Source: Methylotuvimicrobium sp018830325 (GTDB lineage: Bacteria; Pseudomonadota; Gammaproteobacteria; Methylococcales; Methylomonadaceae). From it: DNA of 64,000 bases. Both the position numbers and the translations under genes were made by a program. Below the pieces are notes generated by a model. It did not search any database, was not told the origin of the DNA, and saw only the letters and a program-made list of their open reading frames with translations. Of the stretch, positions 18,123-27,197 are shown piece after piece (positions within the stretch are counted from its first letter, which is position 1; each line of letters opens with the position of its first letter). The stretch covers positions 4,464,001-4,528,000 of the forward strand of contig NZ_CP173170.1 in the NCBI RefSeq assembly GCF_044788715.1, read 5' to 3'.

Positions 18123-18389
18123 ATGATCAAAACAATCCTATTAGGCTTGGCCGCATTCGGATTCACTTTCGCGTCAATGACTGCTTCAGCCGCCAGCGAC
18201 GATCAATATCCGGCCAGTAATTTTCAACCGAAAGTTGTTTTTATCGATAAAGATTTAGCCGATCAATTGGATACTTCACCGGCACCCCAAAAAGCCGATA
18301 AAAAATCGAGCAGCGAACCGGCCTCGATAACGGAATTCGATCCCAAATATCCGGCCGCATATTTCCAGCCCAAGGTTATCTATCCTTAG
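18123..18389 (+). CDS. Small exported protein with two YPAxxFQPKV repeats
   Basis: 88 residues. A Sec signal peptide ends at TASA (about residue 23), leaving a mature chain of about 65 residues. The mature chain carries the same motif twice: YPASNFQPKVVFID just after the cleavage site and YPAAYFQPKVIYP at the very C terminus, joined by a charged, low-complexity Lys/Ser/Pro linker. GGAGG lies 12 bp before the ATG. It follows the ABC operon by about 220 bp. I do not recognise a family; a periplasmic binding or scaffold peptide is a guess from layout only. Confidence 0.8.
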   Translation: MIKTILLGLAAFGFTFASMTASAASDDQYPASNFQPKVVFIDKDLADQLDTSPAPQKADKKSSSEPASITEFDPKYPAAYFQPKVIYP

Positions 18390-18925
18390 TCTTTTATCAC
18401 TCAATGCTTTGAATTTTTCATTTAACGCTTGATAAAACCACAGAGTTAACAGCGGTGCAAATACTCATGCGTTGTGTTCTCGGCGGTTGAAAAACGATCT
18501 GGCACCCTACACCTAGCGCTTTATAGCTTATGATCACCAACAATTTCCAAGTTATTTTGAGATTAAAAAGCGGGATCACAGAAATTAGCTAAAATAGCTT
18601 TTTTCAACAGCCTAGGCGCCGGGGAATTCGGCCCCTCACCTAACGCTAGGTAAGGGGCCTACATGGGCGTTTTCACCGCGTCCTTTAACCTAAATTCAGC
18701 AGTCAGCCCAAGAAAATCACGAAATACACGCAAGTAATCATACGGTTACATAAATCTCTTGAATCACCCGCCGGGCGGGCAGCTTGAAAAGTTTAACTAT
18801 TTGAATATGTTCGTGATTTTCGTGTGTTTCATGAACAAAATGCTTTTTATAGGCTTAACGGACACCCCAGCACCGAATTTTGATCTACGATAGCTATAGC
18901 TATTCTGTTAACCGGACTCTTTGTC
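18390..18925. repeat. Repeat-rich intergenic region (degenerate family A element)
   Basis: A hairpin of the type CCCTCACCTAACGCTAGG...GGGG is at about 18634-18660. A CCTACATGG/CGCGTCCTTT core resembling family A follows. The family A right end, GCACCGAATTTTGATCTACG, is at about 18870-18890. No gene is visible. Confidence 0.5.
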
Positions 18926-20407
18926 TTGAACCCTTTACGTCAACTCGTTTCACAGACCGCGATTTACGGCTTAAGCAGCATCATCGGCCGTTTTCTTAAT
19001 TATCTTTTGGTCCCGCTCTACACCTATACGTTCAGCACCGGCGAATACGGCGTGGTCTCGGAATTTTATGCCTATGCCGGTTTTTTCGCGGTACTGTTGA
19101 TCGGCGGCCTTGAAACCGGCTATTTCCGATTTCGCAATAAACAGAATTTTTCGAACGAAACAGTCTATGCCGGCGCGCAAAGCTTTCTAGTTTTAGTCAA
19201 TCTGACTTTTCTCGGGTTCATCGTATTTTTCAACGAAACTTTGGCGGCGCATCTGCATTACGGCGAACATTCTGAATATATTCTTTGGTTTGCATCGATT
19301 CTAGTTCTGGACGCGATAACGGCGCTGCCGTTCGCTCGGTTACGCGCGGAAAACCGGGCATGGCGTTTTGCCGGCATCAAATTGACCGAGATTTTCTTGA
19401 CCATCGGTCTCAATCTGTTTTTTCTGGTTGCTTGCCCGAAAATTGCTGCGGCTTGGCCGGGTTCGGCGATTCGCTTTATTTACGATCCGGCGATCGGTGT
19501 CGGATATATTTTCCTAGCCAACCTGCTGGCCAGTTGCTTTAAATTTCTGTTATTGATTCCGCAACTGCGCGGCATACGGCTACAGCTAAGCCCGACAATA
19601 CTCAAACCGATGTTGGTCTATTCATTGCCGATGGTCATTATCGGTTTCGCCGGCATGGTCAACGAAATGCTCGACCGGGCAATATTGAAATATATGCTGC
19701 CTTATGATTTGGATACTAATTTGCAAATGCTAGGTATTTATGGCGCCTGTTATAAATTATCGATTCTGATGAGCCTGTTCGTGCAAGCATTTCGTTATGC
19801 CGGCGAACCGTTTTTCTTCAGCATAGCCGGCCGTGAGGATGCACAAAAGTCTTATGCCTTAGTCATGAATTATTTTGTGATCTTCGGCGTGTTTATTTTT
19901 CTAGTCGTGACGCTATTCATCGATTTTTTTCAATACTTTATCGGCTCGGACTTCCGCGAAGGGCTCGACATTGTACCGGTCTTATTGATCGCGAATCTAC
20001 TGCTCGGCATCTATGTCAATCTGTCGATCTGGTACAAATTGACCGACCGCACCGGCATGGGCGCTTTGGTATCTTTGGCGGGCGCCGGTTTGACCGCTTG
20101 GCTGAATATTTGGTGGATCCCGATTTGGGGCTATCACGGTTCTGCCTGGGCGACGCTGGCGTGCTATTTATTCATGGTCGTCATATCCTGGCTACTGGGG
20201 CGTCGCTACTATCCGGTCCCCTATAAGCTAGGCAAGATCACCGGCTATATCGCCTTCGGCTTAACATTATATGCTGCGCATCATTTTGCGACAGAAGTCT
20301 ATCTTATCAACACCTGGCTCAGTGCTTCGGCAAGCCTTACGGCTTACCTAGTTACCACAGCGTGGTTCGATTTTCGACCGCTGCTGCGCCACAAACACGA
20401 TATTTGA
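18926..20407 (+). CDS. Polysaccharide flippase-like membrane protein (MOP/Wzx superfamily)
   Basis: 493 residues, about 12-14 transmembrane helices. The N terminus (LVSQTAIYGLSSIIGRFLNY) and the overall pattern match oligosaccharide flippases of the MOP/Wzx type, which move lipid-linked sugars across the inner membrane. It opens with a TTG codon; no ATG or GTG gives a better N terminus. No glycosyltransferase genes are adjacent, so its polymer is unknown. Confidence 0.8.
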   Translation: MNPLRQLVSQTAIYGLSSIIGRFLNYLLVPLYTYTFSTGEYGVVSEFYAYAGFFAVLLIGGLETGYFRFRNKQNFSNETVYAGAQSFLVLVNLTFLGFIVFFNETLAAHLHYGEHSEYILWFASILVLDAITALPFARLRAENRAWRFAGIKLTEIFLTIGLNLFFLVACPKIAAAWPGSAIRFIYDPAIGVGYIFLANLLASCFKFLLLIPQLRGIRLQLSPTILKPMLVYSLPMVIIGFAGMVNEMLDRAILKYMLPYDLDTNLQMLGIYGACYKLSILMSLFVQAFRYAGEPFFFSIAGREDAQKSYALVMNYFVIFGVFIFLVVTLFIDFFQYFIGSDFREGLDIVPVLLIANLLLGIYVNLSIWYKLTDRTGMGALVSLAGAGLTAWLNIWWIPIWGYHGSAWATLACYLFMVVISWLLGRRYYPVPYKLGKITGYIAFGLTLYAAHHFATEVYLINTWLSASASLTAYLVTTAWFDFRPLLRHKHDI

Positions 20408-20455
20408 TTGGAACCTTTACCGTGGTATGCACAGCGTATCCTACTGCTTTAACAT

Positions 20456-20505
20456 CGCGAAGCTAGAGCTTCGCGTATAGCTTTCCCAAGCTGGAGCTTG
20501 GGAAA
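20456..20505. terminator. Two palindromes between convergent genes, possible bidirectional terminator
   Basis: CGCGAAGCTAGAGCTTCGCG (20456-20475) is followed by TTTCCCAAGC-TGGA-GCTTGGGAAA (20482-20505). Both can fold into strong stems. The second belongs to the CCCAAGCT/AGCTTGGG palindrome family found at about 12091, 28391, 39431 and 39721. Terminator function between the flippase and dehydrogenase genes is plausible but there is no T-tract. Confidence 0.45.
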
Positions 20506-20548
20506 CAGCGGACCTTTAACCTTTCATCTTTCACCTTTCACCTTTCAC

Positions 20549-21460
20549 CTACCCAAACAATAAACTATCGATATTGGCTCGGACCGTTCTGGCCGTATTC
20601 TTCAACGCATCGTGTTCTATTTCGTTCAAGTCGGGCTGTAAATAACGAATGATGCCGGACCGGCCCAATACCACCGGAATGCTGAAGCAATTGTCTTTGA
20701 TGCCCTGCCAATCATCGAAGCAAGTACTAAGCGGCATCGTTCGGTGTTCGTCGTGAACGATGGTTCTGATGACTTCGCAAGCGGCTGAAGCAATAGCGAA
20801 ATTGGTATAGCCTTTCAATCGATAGACCTCGAAACCGGCCTTGTTGACCTCTTCAAAAATCTCTCTATGCCTCGGACTATCGGTTATCGGTTCGCCGCCG
20901 GCTGAAGCGTGGCTGAATACCGGAAACTGATTCGGTCCGTGCTCGCCGAGAATATAGGCTCTTAAATCATCGGGATGAATCTGTTCGGCCTTGGATAATA
21001 GGGTTCTGAAACGTGCCGAATCGACCAGCGTACCGATACCGACGATTTTTGAAGGGGGCAACTCCGAAATCCGCGTAGCCCAACAAGTCATCACATCGAC
21101 CGGGTTCGTGATGATAATAAAAACAGCTTCAGGATTATTTTCGGCCAGCATTGGAATCAACGACTTGAACAAATCGATATTGGCTTTACCTAATTCCATA
21201 CGAGAAGTCATGCCTTTTGCCATCGGTGCCGAAGCGGTGATCGCGACGATATCGCAGCCCACCGCCTCTTCAAGCGGGCCGCCTTCGATTTGCATCGGCC
21301 GTTCGCAAAAAGCCAAGGTATGCTGTAAATCCAAGGCATTGCCCAACGCTTTGGTCGCATCCCGATTGACCAACAACAAATGATTACCCAAGCCCTTCAA
21401 CACCAATGCATAGGCTAAAGAAGAACCGACATGGCCGGCTCCGATTATGGCTATTTTCAT
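20549..21460 (-). CDS. L-lactate/malate dehydrogenase-type 2-hydroxyacid dehydrogenase
   Basis: 303 residues of the LDH/MDH superfamily. The NAD site is GAGHVGSS (7-14). Catalytic residues are Arg87, Asp148, Arg150 and His174 (GEHG). By hand alignment the position that separates LDH (Gln) from MDH (Arg) is Met80 in SAPMAKGM, so neither lactate nor malate specificity is implied; a branched or hydrophobic 2-oxo acid is possible. The stop codon runs directly into GTGAAAG heptamer repeats (about 20516-20548). Confidence 0.8.
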   Translation of the reverse strand: MKIAIIGAGHVGSSLAYALVLKGLGNHLLLVNRDATKALGNALDLQHTLAFCERPMQIEGGPLEEAVGCDIVAITASAPMAKGMTSRMELGKANIDLFKSLIPMLAENNPEAVFIIITNPVDVMTCWATRISELPPSKIVGIGTLVDSARFRTLLSKAEQIHPDDLRAYILGEHGPNQFPVFSHASAGGEPITDSPRHREIFEEVNKAGFEVYRLKGYTNFAIASAACEVIRTIVHDEHRTMPLSTCFDDWQGIKDNCFSIPVVLGRSGIIRYLQPDLNEIEHDALKNTARTVRANIDSLLFG

Positions 21461-21632
21461 GATTGATACTCGCTATGTTAAAACGCTCTCGCAACAGCCG
21501 GGATAAAGACAACCGATTGATTTATTTTCAATAGAAACTATTTAAATTCAATGTGATACTATTAGCAGAATTTTTTAATCCTACTAATTTCCGCAATAAC
21601 GCTTACCCGAAATAACAACATAAAGTCAGACG

Positions 21633-22919
21633 ATGGACAACCGAATAATAATAAAAATGAAAAGCGGCGGCCTAGGACGTCTCATCAACATCATACAAAC
21701 CCTGTTCGTGAGTCTGATGCGAATATGGACCATTCCCATCGTTCTCGCGCTCAGTTTGGCTTCCGGATTTACGACATATTACGGCATGTCGCATTTCATC
21801 ACACCCTGGATCGCGCTGATCATCACGGTCGCGATTCAATCGATCATCGTAATTTGCTCATTTGAGATCGCCGGAATTCATTGGCGCGCCAATCGATTGC
21901 GTTATTTTAGCGTGTTTGCCTCGCTGTTGATTGCATTGGGCGCATCGGTGTCGTTTTCTTATTTCAAGTTTTATGAAATCTCCGAACAAGATACGATTCA
22001 TATCCAACGTCTCAACGAAGTCCGTAATAAAGTCGAGGATTATTTAAGCGACATTATCGCCATTAAAGGAGAATTATTGGCGAAAGAGCGGCTTGAAGTA
22101 GAGCAGTTGAACCAACAAGTCACTCAAGCTTATTTCGGCACGCATCCTGAAATCCCTCCATCATTAAGAAACCAAGTCGGTGAAGGCCGAATCTGGCGGC
22201 ACTATAACGAGCTTTTTCAAAACAAAAAATCCGAATTGGCGGGGCTCGAAGAACAGCTTGCACTACTCGATGCCCAAATCGGCGCACTTCAAGCCAATTT
22301 AAATCAACTTGACCAGGATTCCGAGGCTATTCGAGAAATATATCAACAGATATCGAGCGGCTTGCAGACCGTTCAATTGCAATTCAATCGGCAAGTCGCC
22401 AAATTCAATACCCATTTACCTGCGGCACCGGTATTAATGCCTTACTCGCAATATATTCAAGGCATCAAGCCGTCTTTTGCAATGTGGACAGGCTTTTCAA
22501 CCTTTGCTTTAGTTTGTGCCGGCATGGTCGATTTTTTTACCGTACTGCTCTCCTACCGCCTAGAATTCACGGCCCCCGGACCATTGACCGAACAAGAGGA
22601 AGAGCTGGTTTTCGAATGCCTAAGGCAATTCACGCAATTCCGCATCAACGAAAACGATGCCTTAGAAATGATTATCGAAAAAACTGAAATCGAAAAAGCC
22701 AAACGCTATATTGACTGGCCGCGAATGTTTGCGGTCGGCCTGTTGCTCAGCCGGGGCTTTTTGCGTAAAGTCGACGACCGTACCGTGGAATTCGCGCCGA
22801 CACTCTATCCGTTGATTGCCGAAAAGCTAGGCGATAAATTGCAACAACTCAAGGAGCAATCCGGACGCGCAGAACCTGCAACGATGAATACCGAACCCGT
22901 CGCCCATGAACAGCACTAA
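21633..22919 (+). CDS. Unassigned membrane protein with central coiled coil
   Basis: 428 residues, family not recognised. Predicted membrane segments lie at about 32-51, 57-80, 91-111 and 283-308. Between the third and fourth is a long, mainly helical Gln/Glu-rich segment (about 120-260), which should form a coiled coil outside the membrane. A C-terminal soluble region of about 120 residues follows (LTEQEEELVFECLRQFTQF onward). Its last 14 bp overlap the next gene, so the two are coupled. Together with the next two genes it may form a membrane assembly; that is inference. Confidence 0.8.
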   Translation: MDNRIIIKMKSGGLGRLINIIQTLFVSLMRIWTIPIVLALSLASGFTTYYGMSHFITPWIALIITVAIQSIIVICSFEIAGIHWRANRLRYFSVFASLLIALGASVSFSYFKFYEISEQDTIHIQRLNEVRNKVEDYLSDIIAIKGELLAKERLEVEQLNQQVTQAYFGTHPEIPPSLRNQVGEGRIWRHYNELFQNKKSELAGLEEQLALLDAQIGALQANLNQLDQDSEAIREIYQQISSGLQTVQLQFNRQVAKFNTHLPAAPVLMPYSQYIQGIKPSFAMWTGFSTFALVCAGMVDFFTVLLSYRLEFTAPGPLTEQEEELVFECLRQFTQFRINENDALEMIIEKTEIEKAKRYIDWPRMFAVGLLLSRGFLRKVDDRTVEFAPTLYPLIAEKLGDKLQQLKEQSGRAEPATMNTEPVAHEQH

Positions 22920-24273
22920 ATCGCCTCTAGACCTTTGGCTAGCCGATATCGCCAGCGAAGCTAACAACCAAGATGAAACTTGGGACCCGGGCTTCGACGG
23001 CAGTCGACGCTTAGTCGTTGCAAAACTAGGCCCTTACCGGAAGGCTTTTCCCCGTCCCCAAAAATTTACCCCGCGTTTTTATCACCGTATTTTTCAACTC
23101 CCGATCGAAGACTGGTCACTGACCTGTCGCGCCGAACTATACGGCGGTTTTTGCTCACTCGAGATCAATCTGACGATTCATTTTCAGGCCTCGATTCACT
23201 ATGCAATGACACATATTGAGACCTTGCCCGAGATCAACTCATATATCAAAAAAGCTTATGAAAGCCTGGTTCGCGATGTCATCGACCAGGAAATTAAAAA
23301 ACTCGATGATGGCGAATGGATAGAATCCGGTTTAGCGCCGATCGAAAAACGCATTCAAACACAAATCAACGAAACACTGATTACTCAACATATTCAGTGC
23401 CGTGCATTATGCTCGATGCAACCATCTTTTGCCGATGTCACTCAATCGCAAAACTTGAGTAATAGCTTTGCTCGAGAAGATATTTATCTAAAAATTCAAA
23501 AGAAGAACTTCGAATTCAAGGAGCGTCAAAACCGGGAAAGTCTGCGCCAACAAGAAGAACAAGAACGCCTGCTTATCGAAAAACGAAACAGGGAAACAGA
23601 ACTGAAAATCAAGGAACAAGCACTTGAGTCCGAGTCCAATTTACGCTTGCTAAAGGAGCAAGAGCGACAAATAACCGAGCAATTCAGCCTGGAAGAGCGT
23701 CTGTACATGGAACGGGTTCGGCATCAAGCTCGTCTGCAAGAGCTCGAACAGGAAACGCAACGAGAATTGCAACGCCAGCAACTGGCCAAACAACTTGAAA
23801 CCGAGCAAAGACTCCAAGAAGAAAAGTTGAGGCATCAACAGTTACTTAAAGAAAAGGAACTCGCGGCCGAACTCAAACAGTTCGAAGAACAACAGGCTCA
23901 ATGGAACGCCGCGAAAGAGCGTATGCAACAAGAAAAGCTCAAACAGGAGCAGCGCTTAAAGCAAATCGAATCCGAAGCGGAACGGGCTCTGGCCGCTCAG
24001 AAACAATCAGAAGCTCAAAAATTGCAGGAAAAACTGCATGCGGAAAGGCTGCAACACGAAAGCCGCCTAAAGGAAATGGAACTGGCGATGCAGATCGAGG
24101 AGCAGAAAAAACGTTATGAAGCCACTCAGGAGACTTCCGAATATTTACGCAGGGATATCGAGCTATTGGTACTCGAGAAGCGGCGCAACGAAATGATACA
24201 GGCCGCAAAAAAAGCCAAGCAGCCCACCGACCAAACGCCTCGCGAACTACCGTTGAATTCGGAGCCCGAATAA
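22906..24273 (+). CDS. SPFH-like protein with long C-terminal coiled coil
   Basis: 455 residues. Residues about 60-190 show the strand/helix pattern of an SPFH (prohibitin/stomatin) domain: an alternating beta segment (CSLEINLTIHFQASIHYAMT), a helix ending ESLVRDVIDQEIKKL, a second helix EKRIQTQINETLITQH, and a final strand. From about 205 to 430 it is an almost unbroken Glu/Gln/Arg/Lys coiled coil. No transmembrane segment is visible; the preceding overlapping gene and the following small gene supply membrane anchors. The SPFH assignment is by eye and needs a profile search. Confidence 0.7.
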   Translation: MNSTKSPLDLWLADIASEANNQDETWDPGFDGSRRLVVAKLGPYRKAFPRPQKFTPRFYHRIFQLPIEDWSLTCRAELYGGFCSLEINLTIHFQASIHYAMTHIETLPEINSYIKKAYESLVRDVIDQEIKKLDDGEWIESGLAPIEKRIQTQINETLITQHIQCRALCSMQPSFADVTQSQNLSNSFAREDIYLKIQKKNFEFKERQNRESLRQQEEQERLLIEKRNRETELKIKEQALESESNLRLLKEQERQITEQFSLEERLYMERVRHQARLQELEQETQRELQRQQLAKQLETEQRLQEEKLRHQQLLKEKELAAELKQFEEQQAQWNAAKERMQQEKLKQEQRLKQIESEAERALAAQKQSEAQKLQEKLHAERLQHESRLKEMELAMQIEEQKKRYEATQETSEYLRRDIELLVLEKRRNEMIQAAKKAKQPTDQTPRELPLNSEPE

Positions 24274-24347
24274 AGCAACATCAAAATTCAAACAGGAACA
24301 GATGAGCGAATAACAATCATATTTGATAACCGAAGAGGAAGGCCGCC

Positions 24348-24608
24348 ATGACACTATCCGAAAAGACCGCAAAGATCATACTGTCGCTGAAGCACAACTT
24401 GGTTGCTACCTTCGTCGGTCTGTTATTCAGCATAGCCATTATCAAATTAATCGGTGCTTACCTGAGTGCCAATATCGACGACGGCGAATGGGAGCAATTT
24501 AAAGTCGACCACGATTGCCAGCCGTTTATCAACGACAGCGGGAGTCAACGCTTGAGTTGGCAATGCGATGACGGAAAAATTTATTACCGTTGGCGGCAAC
24601 AACGTTAA
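24348..24608 (+). CDS. Small single-pass membrane protein
   Basis: 86 residues. One transmembrane helix (about 17-40, NLVATFVGLLFSIAIIKLIG) is followed by a soluble domain of about 45 residues with two Cys (HDCQPF and SWQCDD) and a Trp/Tyr-rich end (KIYYRWRQQR). Family not recognised. It follows the SPFH-like gene by 74 bp in the same direction and is probably its partner. Confidence 0.7.
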   Translation: MTLSEKTAKIILSLKHNLVATFVGLLFSIAIIKLIGAYLSANIDDGEWEQFKVDHDCQPFINDSGSQRLSWQCDDGKIYYRWRQQR

Positions 24609-24680
24609 GCTCTGGAAAAACTTCTCGTTAAAGGACTATCAAAAAAACCAATTATCGAATCCCGAACTATTTTACCCTCA

Positions 24681-25787
24681 CTAATCAACCAAAGCCCGGT
24701 AATACTCTAATCTGTCAAGCGCAGCCGCCGCAGCATGATTGGTCAAGTGTCCGTGATAAGTTATCACCGCTTTCTTTAATCCAATGCCAAGATGCTCAAG
24801 CCCTTCTTTACCAGCTTCGGCCAGCTTTAGAACAAAAGGTAAAGTCGCTTCGTTGAGCGCCAGTGTCGACGTTCGAGGGTAGGCGCCGGGCATGTTGCTA
24901 ACGCAATAGTGAATCACGCCATGCGTCGTGTAAACGGGCTCGGTATGCGATGTCGGCCGCGAAGTTTCGATGCAACCGCCTTGATCTATACTGACGTCGA
25001 CAACGACCGAGCCGGGCATCATCGTCGCGATCATTTGTTCGGTGACGACTTTAGGCGCTTTGTCTCCCCGGCACAACACGGCTCCAATAATAAGGTCTGC
25101 CTCGGTAACAATGCAGCTTATATTTTCCGGCGTCGATAATACGAAATTGACTTCCGGCAACTCGTTTCCTCTCAACCAATCCATGTGCGATTTGTCAATA
25201 CCGGCGACATAAACCTCGGCTCCCATTGCCGATGCCACGCGCGCGGCATGCATGCCAACCACCCCGTCGCCGACGACCAACACATGACCATGCCTGTTCT
25301 TGCCAATGCGACCTAATTGAACGCCTTTGCCGCCATTGAACTCAGCCAGATAATACGCGCCCATCAAGACCGCGACATTACCTGCTATCGCACTCATCGG
25401 CACTAGAATCGGCAACCGGCCTTGCTCATCTTCAACCAGTTCGTAGGCAATCGCGGTGGTGCCATTAGTGAGCAAGGCGTCGGTCAAAGCCGGGTCTACA
25501 CCGGCCAAATGCAAAAAAGTAAAGATCTTTTGTTGCTTCAAATACTGATACTCGGCAGGCAACGGCTCCTTGACCTTAACCACTAGGTCCGTCTTCCAAG
25601 CCTCCGATGCTGAAACCACATTAACACCAAGCTGTTTGTACTGATCATCAGCAAACCCCGAATCTAAACCGGCACCGGTTTCAACTAATACTTCGTGGCC
25701 TCGTTCGACCAATTTTCCGGCGGCAGCCGGAGTCAGACCCACCCTTCCTTCTTGATCCTTAATTTCTTTCGGAATACCTATTCTCAT
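24681..25787 (-). CDS. ald: Alanine dehydrogenase
   Basis: 368 residues from the ATG at 25785-25787, which follows AAGGGGAC; an upstream ATG would add eight residues with no ribosome-binding site. N-terminal MRIGIPKEIK and VGLTP, catalytic Lys and His (VKVKEPLP, TFLHLAG), and the NAD site VVGDGVVGMHAA are all intact. It catalyses reversible reductive amination of pyruvate to L-alanine with NADH, a common ammonia-assimilating step in type I methanotrophs. Confidence 0.95.
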   Translation of the reverse strand: MRIGIPKEIKDQEGRVGLTPAAAGKLVERGHEVLVETGAGLDSGFADDQYKQLGVNVVSASEAWKTDLVVKVKEPLPAEYQYLKQQKIFTFLHLAGVDPALTDALLTNGTTAIAYELVEDEQGRLPILVPMSAIAGNVAVLMGAYYLAEFNGGKGVQLGRIGKNRHGHVLVVGDGVVGMHAARVASAMGAEVYVAGIDKSHMDWLRGNELPEVNFVLSTPENISCIVTEADLIIGAVLCRGDKAPKVVTEQMIATMMPGSVVVDVSIDQGGCIETSRPTSHTEPVYTTHGVIHYCVSNMPGAYPRTSTLALNEATLPFVLKLAEAGKEGLEHLGIGLKKAVITYHGHLTNHAAAAALDRLEYYRALVD

Positions 25788-25841
25788 TGCGTCCCCTTGA
25801 TTTAGTGGCAAGCTATCATCCGAATTGGAATATAATTCGGT

Positions 25842-26096
25842 TATACCTTTCGCACTTCAAATTTCGGCAGTGCCTAAGGAGGCACCGGGGTGCTAGGTCG
25901 ATTTTTGCACCTGCAAAATCGACATTCACGCCATCCATGGCGCTCGCAAAGGCTTTGCCTACATGGACGTATTCACCCAGCACCTAAATTATCCAAGATA
26001 GTTAACCATAGCTAATGGATTATGGAATTTAGGTGCTGGGTTCACGGCGTCCTTTGACGGGCCCCCGGTGCCGAATTTTGATCTACGATGGGTATA
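25842..26096. mobile_element. MITE-like element, family A copy 1, with nested hairpin
   Basis: 255 bp. Left end TATACCTTTCGCACTTCAAA, TTTCGGCAGTGCC; right end GGTGCCGAATTTTGATCTAC, GATGGGTATA. These are imperfect inverted repeats. Inside the core an extra hairpin element is bounded by perfect 16-bp arms ACCCAGCACCTAAATT (25975-25990) and AATTTAGGTGCTGGGT (26028-26043). The right end supplies an upstream ATG to the antiporter frame, which I reject as the start. Confidence 0.75.
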
Positions 26097-26202
26097 TAAA
26101 ACCGGTACAACAATAGCTCTTTCAAAGCTTGATTGTAATCGATTTCCTTTGCCCTTCCATATACAGAATCATAAAACTCTGTATTTCTTTTTTGGAGTCT
26201 CC

Positions 26203-27174
26203 ATGGCGTTATCCGTTGTTATAATCATTGTCGGCTTAGCATTATTAGTCTGGAGTGCCGATCGCTTTGTCGAGGGCGCGGCCGCTGTTGCGCATTTTGC
26301 CGGCATGTCGCCGCTACTGATCGGCATGGTCATCGTCGGCTTCGGCACCTCCGCCCCGGAAATGGCGGTGTCCGCCATATCGGCATCGCATGGCAATCCG
26401 AATATTGCATTAGGCAACGGCTACGGTTCAAACATCACCAATATCGCATTAATTCTCGGCATCACCGCGATCATCAGCCCGATTGCCGTTCACTCACAAG
26501 TGCTTCGAAAAGAACTTCCAATCCTTAGCGCAGTTACGCTATTCGCCGCTTGGCAAATTTATGACAACGAATTTACTCAATTGGATGCCTGGCTTTTATT
26601 AGCGGTGTTTGGCATGATTATGACCTGGACAATCATCCAAGGCATGCATAAAGACTCCGATAGCTTCGAAAAGGAAATGGAATCCGAATTACAAGCCCAC
26701 GCGATGACACTTGGACGTGCGTTATTTTGGGTTGCCGTAGGTTTGGTATTATTGGTCGTCAGCTCCCAGATGCTGGTCTCAGGTGCAGTCACGATTGCGC
26801 AAAGTCTAGGCGTCAGCGACTTGATTATTGGCCTAACCATCGTTGCAATCGGCACATCCCTGCCGGAACTGGCATCATCAGTCATCGCCGCCAAGAAGGG
26901 TGAGCACGATATTGCCTTGGGGAATATTATCGGGTCCAATCTGTTTAATACGACTGCGGTCGTCGGGATCGCAGGAGCCATACACCCCATGACGATCCCT
27001 GAAGATATTTTGATCAGAGATTGGCCGGTCATGGCTGCGTTAACGGCTTCTCTTTTCGTCCTGGGTTATTCCTACAATGGCGGAGGGCGAATCAACCGTA
27101 TCGAAGGCGGATTATTATTATCGGCCTATATCGGTTATACCTGTTATCTGATCTTTTCGGTCACTACTATTTAA
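26203..27174 (+). CDS. CaCA family sodium/calcium antiporter (YrbG-like)
   Basis: 323 residues, about ten transmembrane helices in two inverted halves, each with the family's alpha-repeat signature (GFGTSAPEMAVS with GNGYGSNITN; AIGTSLPELASS with GNIIGSNLFN). It exchanges Na+ or H+ for Ca2+ at the inner membrane. The first ATG of the frame is 135 bp upstream inside a repeat; I chose the ATG preceded by TTGGAG and followed by the conserved first helix. Confidence 0.92.
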   Translation: MALSVVIIIVGLALLVWSADRFVEGAAAVAHFAGMSPLLIGMVIVGFGTSAPEMAVSAISASHGNPNIALGNGYGSNITNIALILGITAIISPIAVHSQVLRKELPILSAVTLFAAWQIYDNEFTQLDAWLLLAVFGMIMTWTIIQGMHKDSDSFEKEMESELQAHAMTLGRALFWVAVGLVLLVVSSQMLVSGAVTIAQSLGVSDLIIGLTIVAIGTSLPELASSVIAAKKGEHDIALGNIIGSNLFNTTAVVGIAGAIHPMTIPEDILIRDWPVMAALTASLFVLGYSYNGGGRINRIEGGLLLSAYIGYTCYLIFSVTTI

Positions 27175-27197
27175 ACTTATTGCCGTCACGAAAAACC

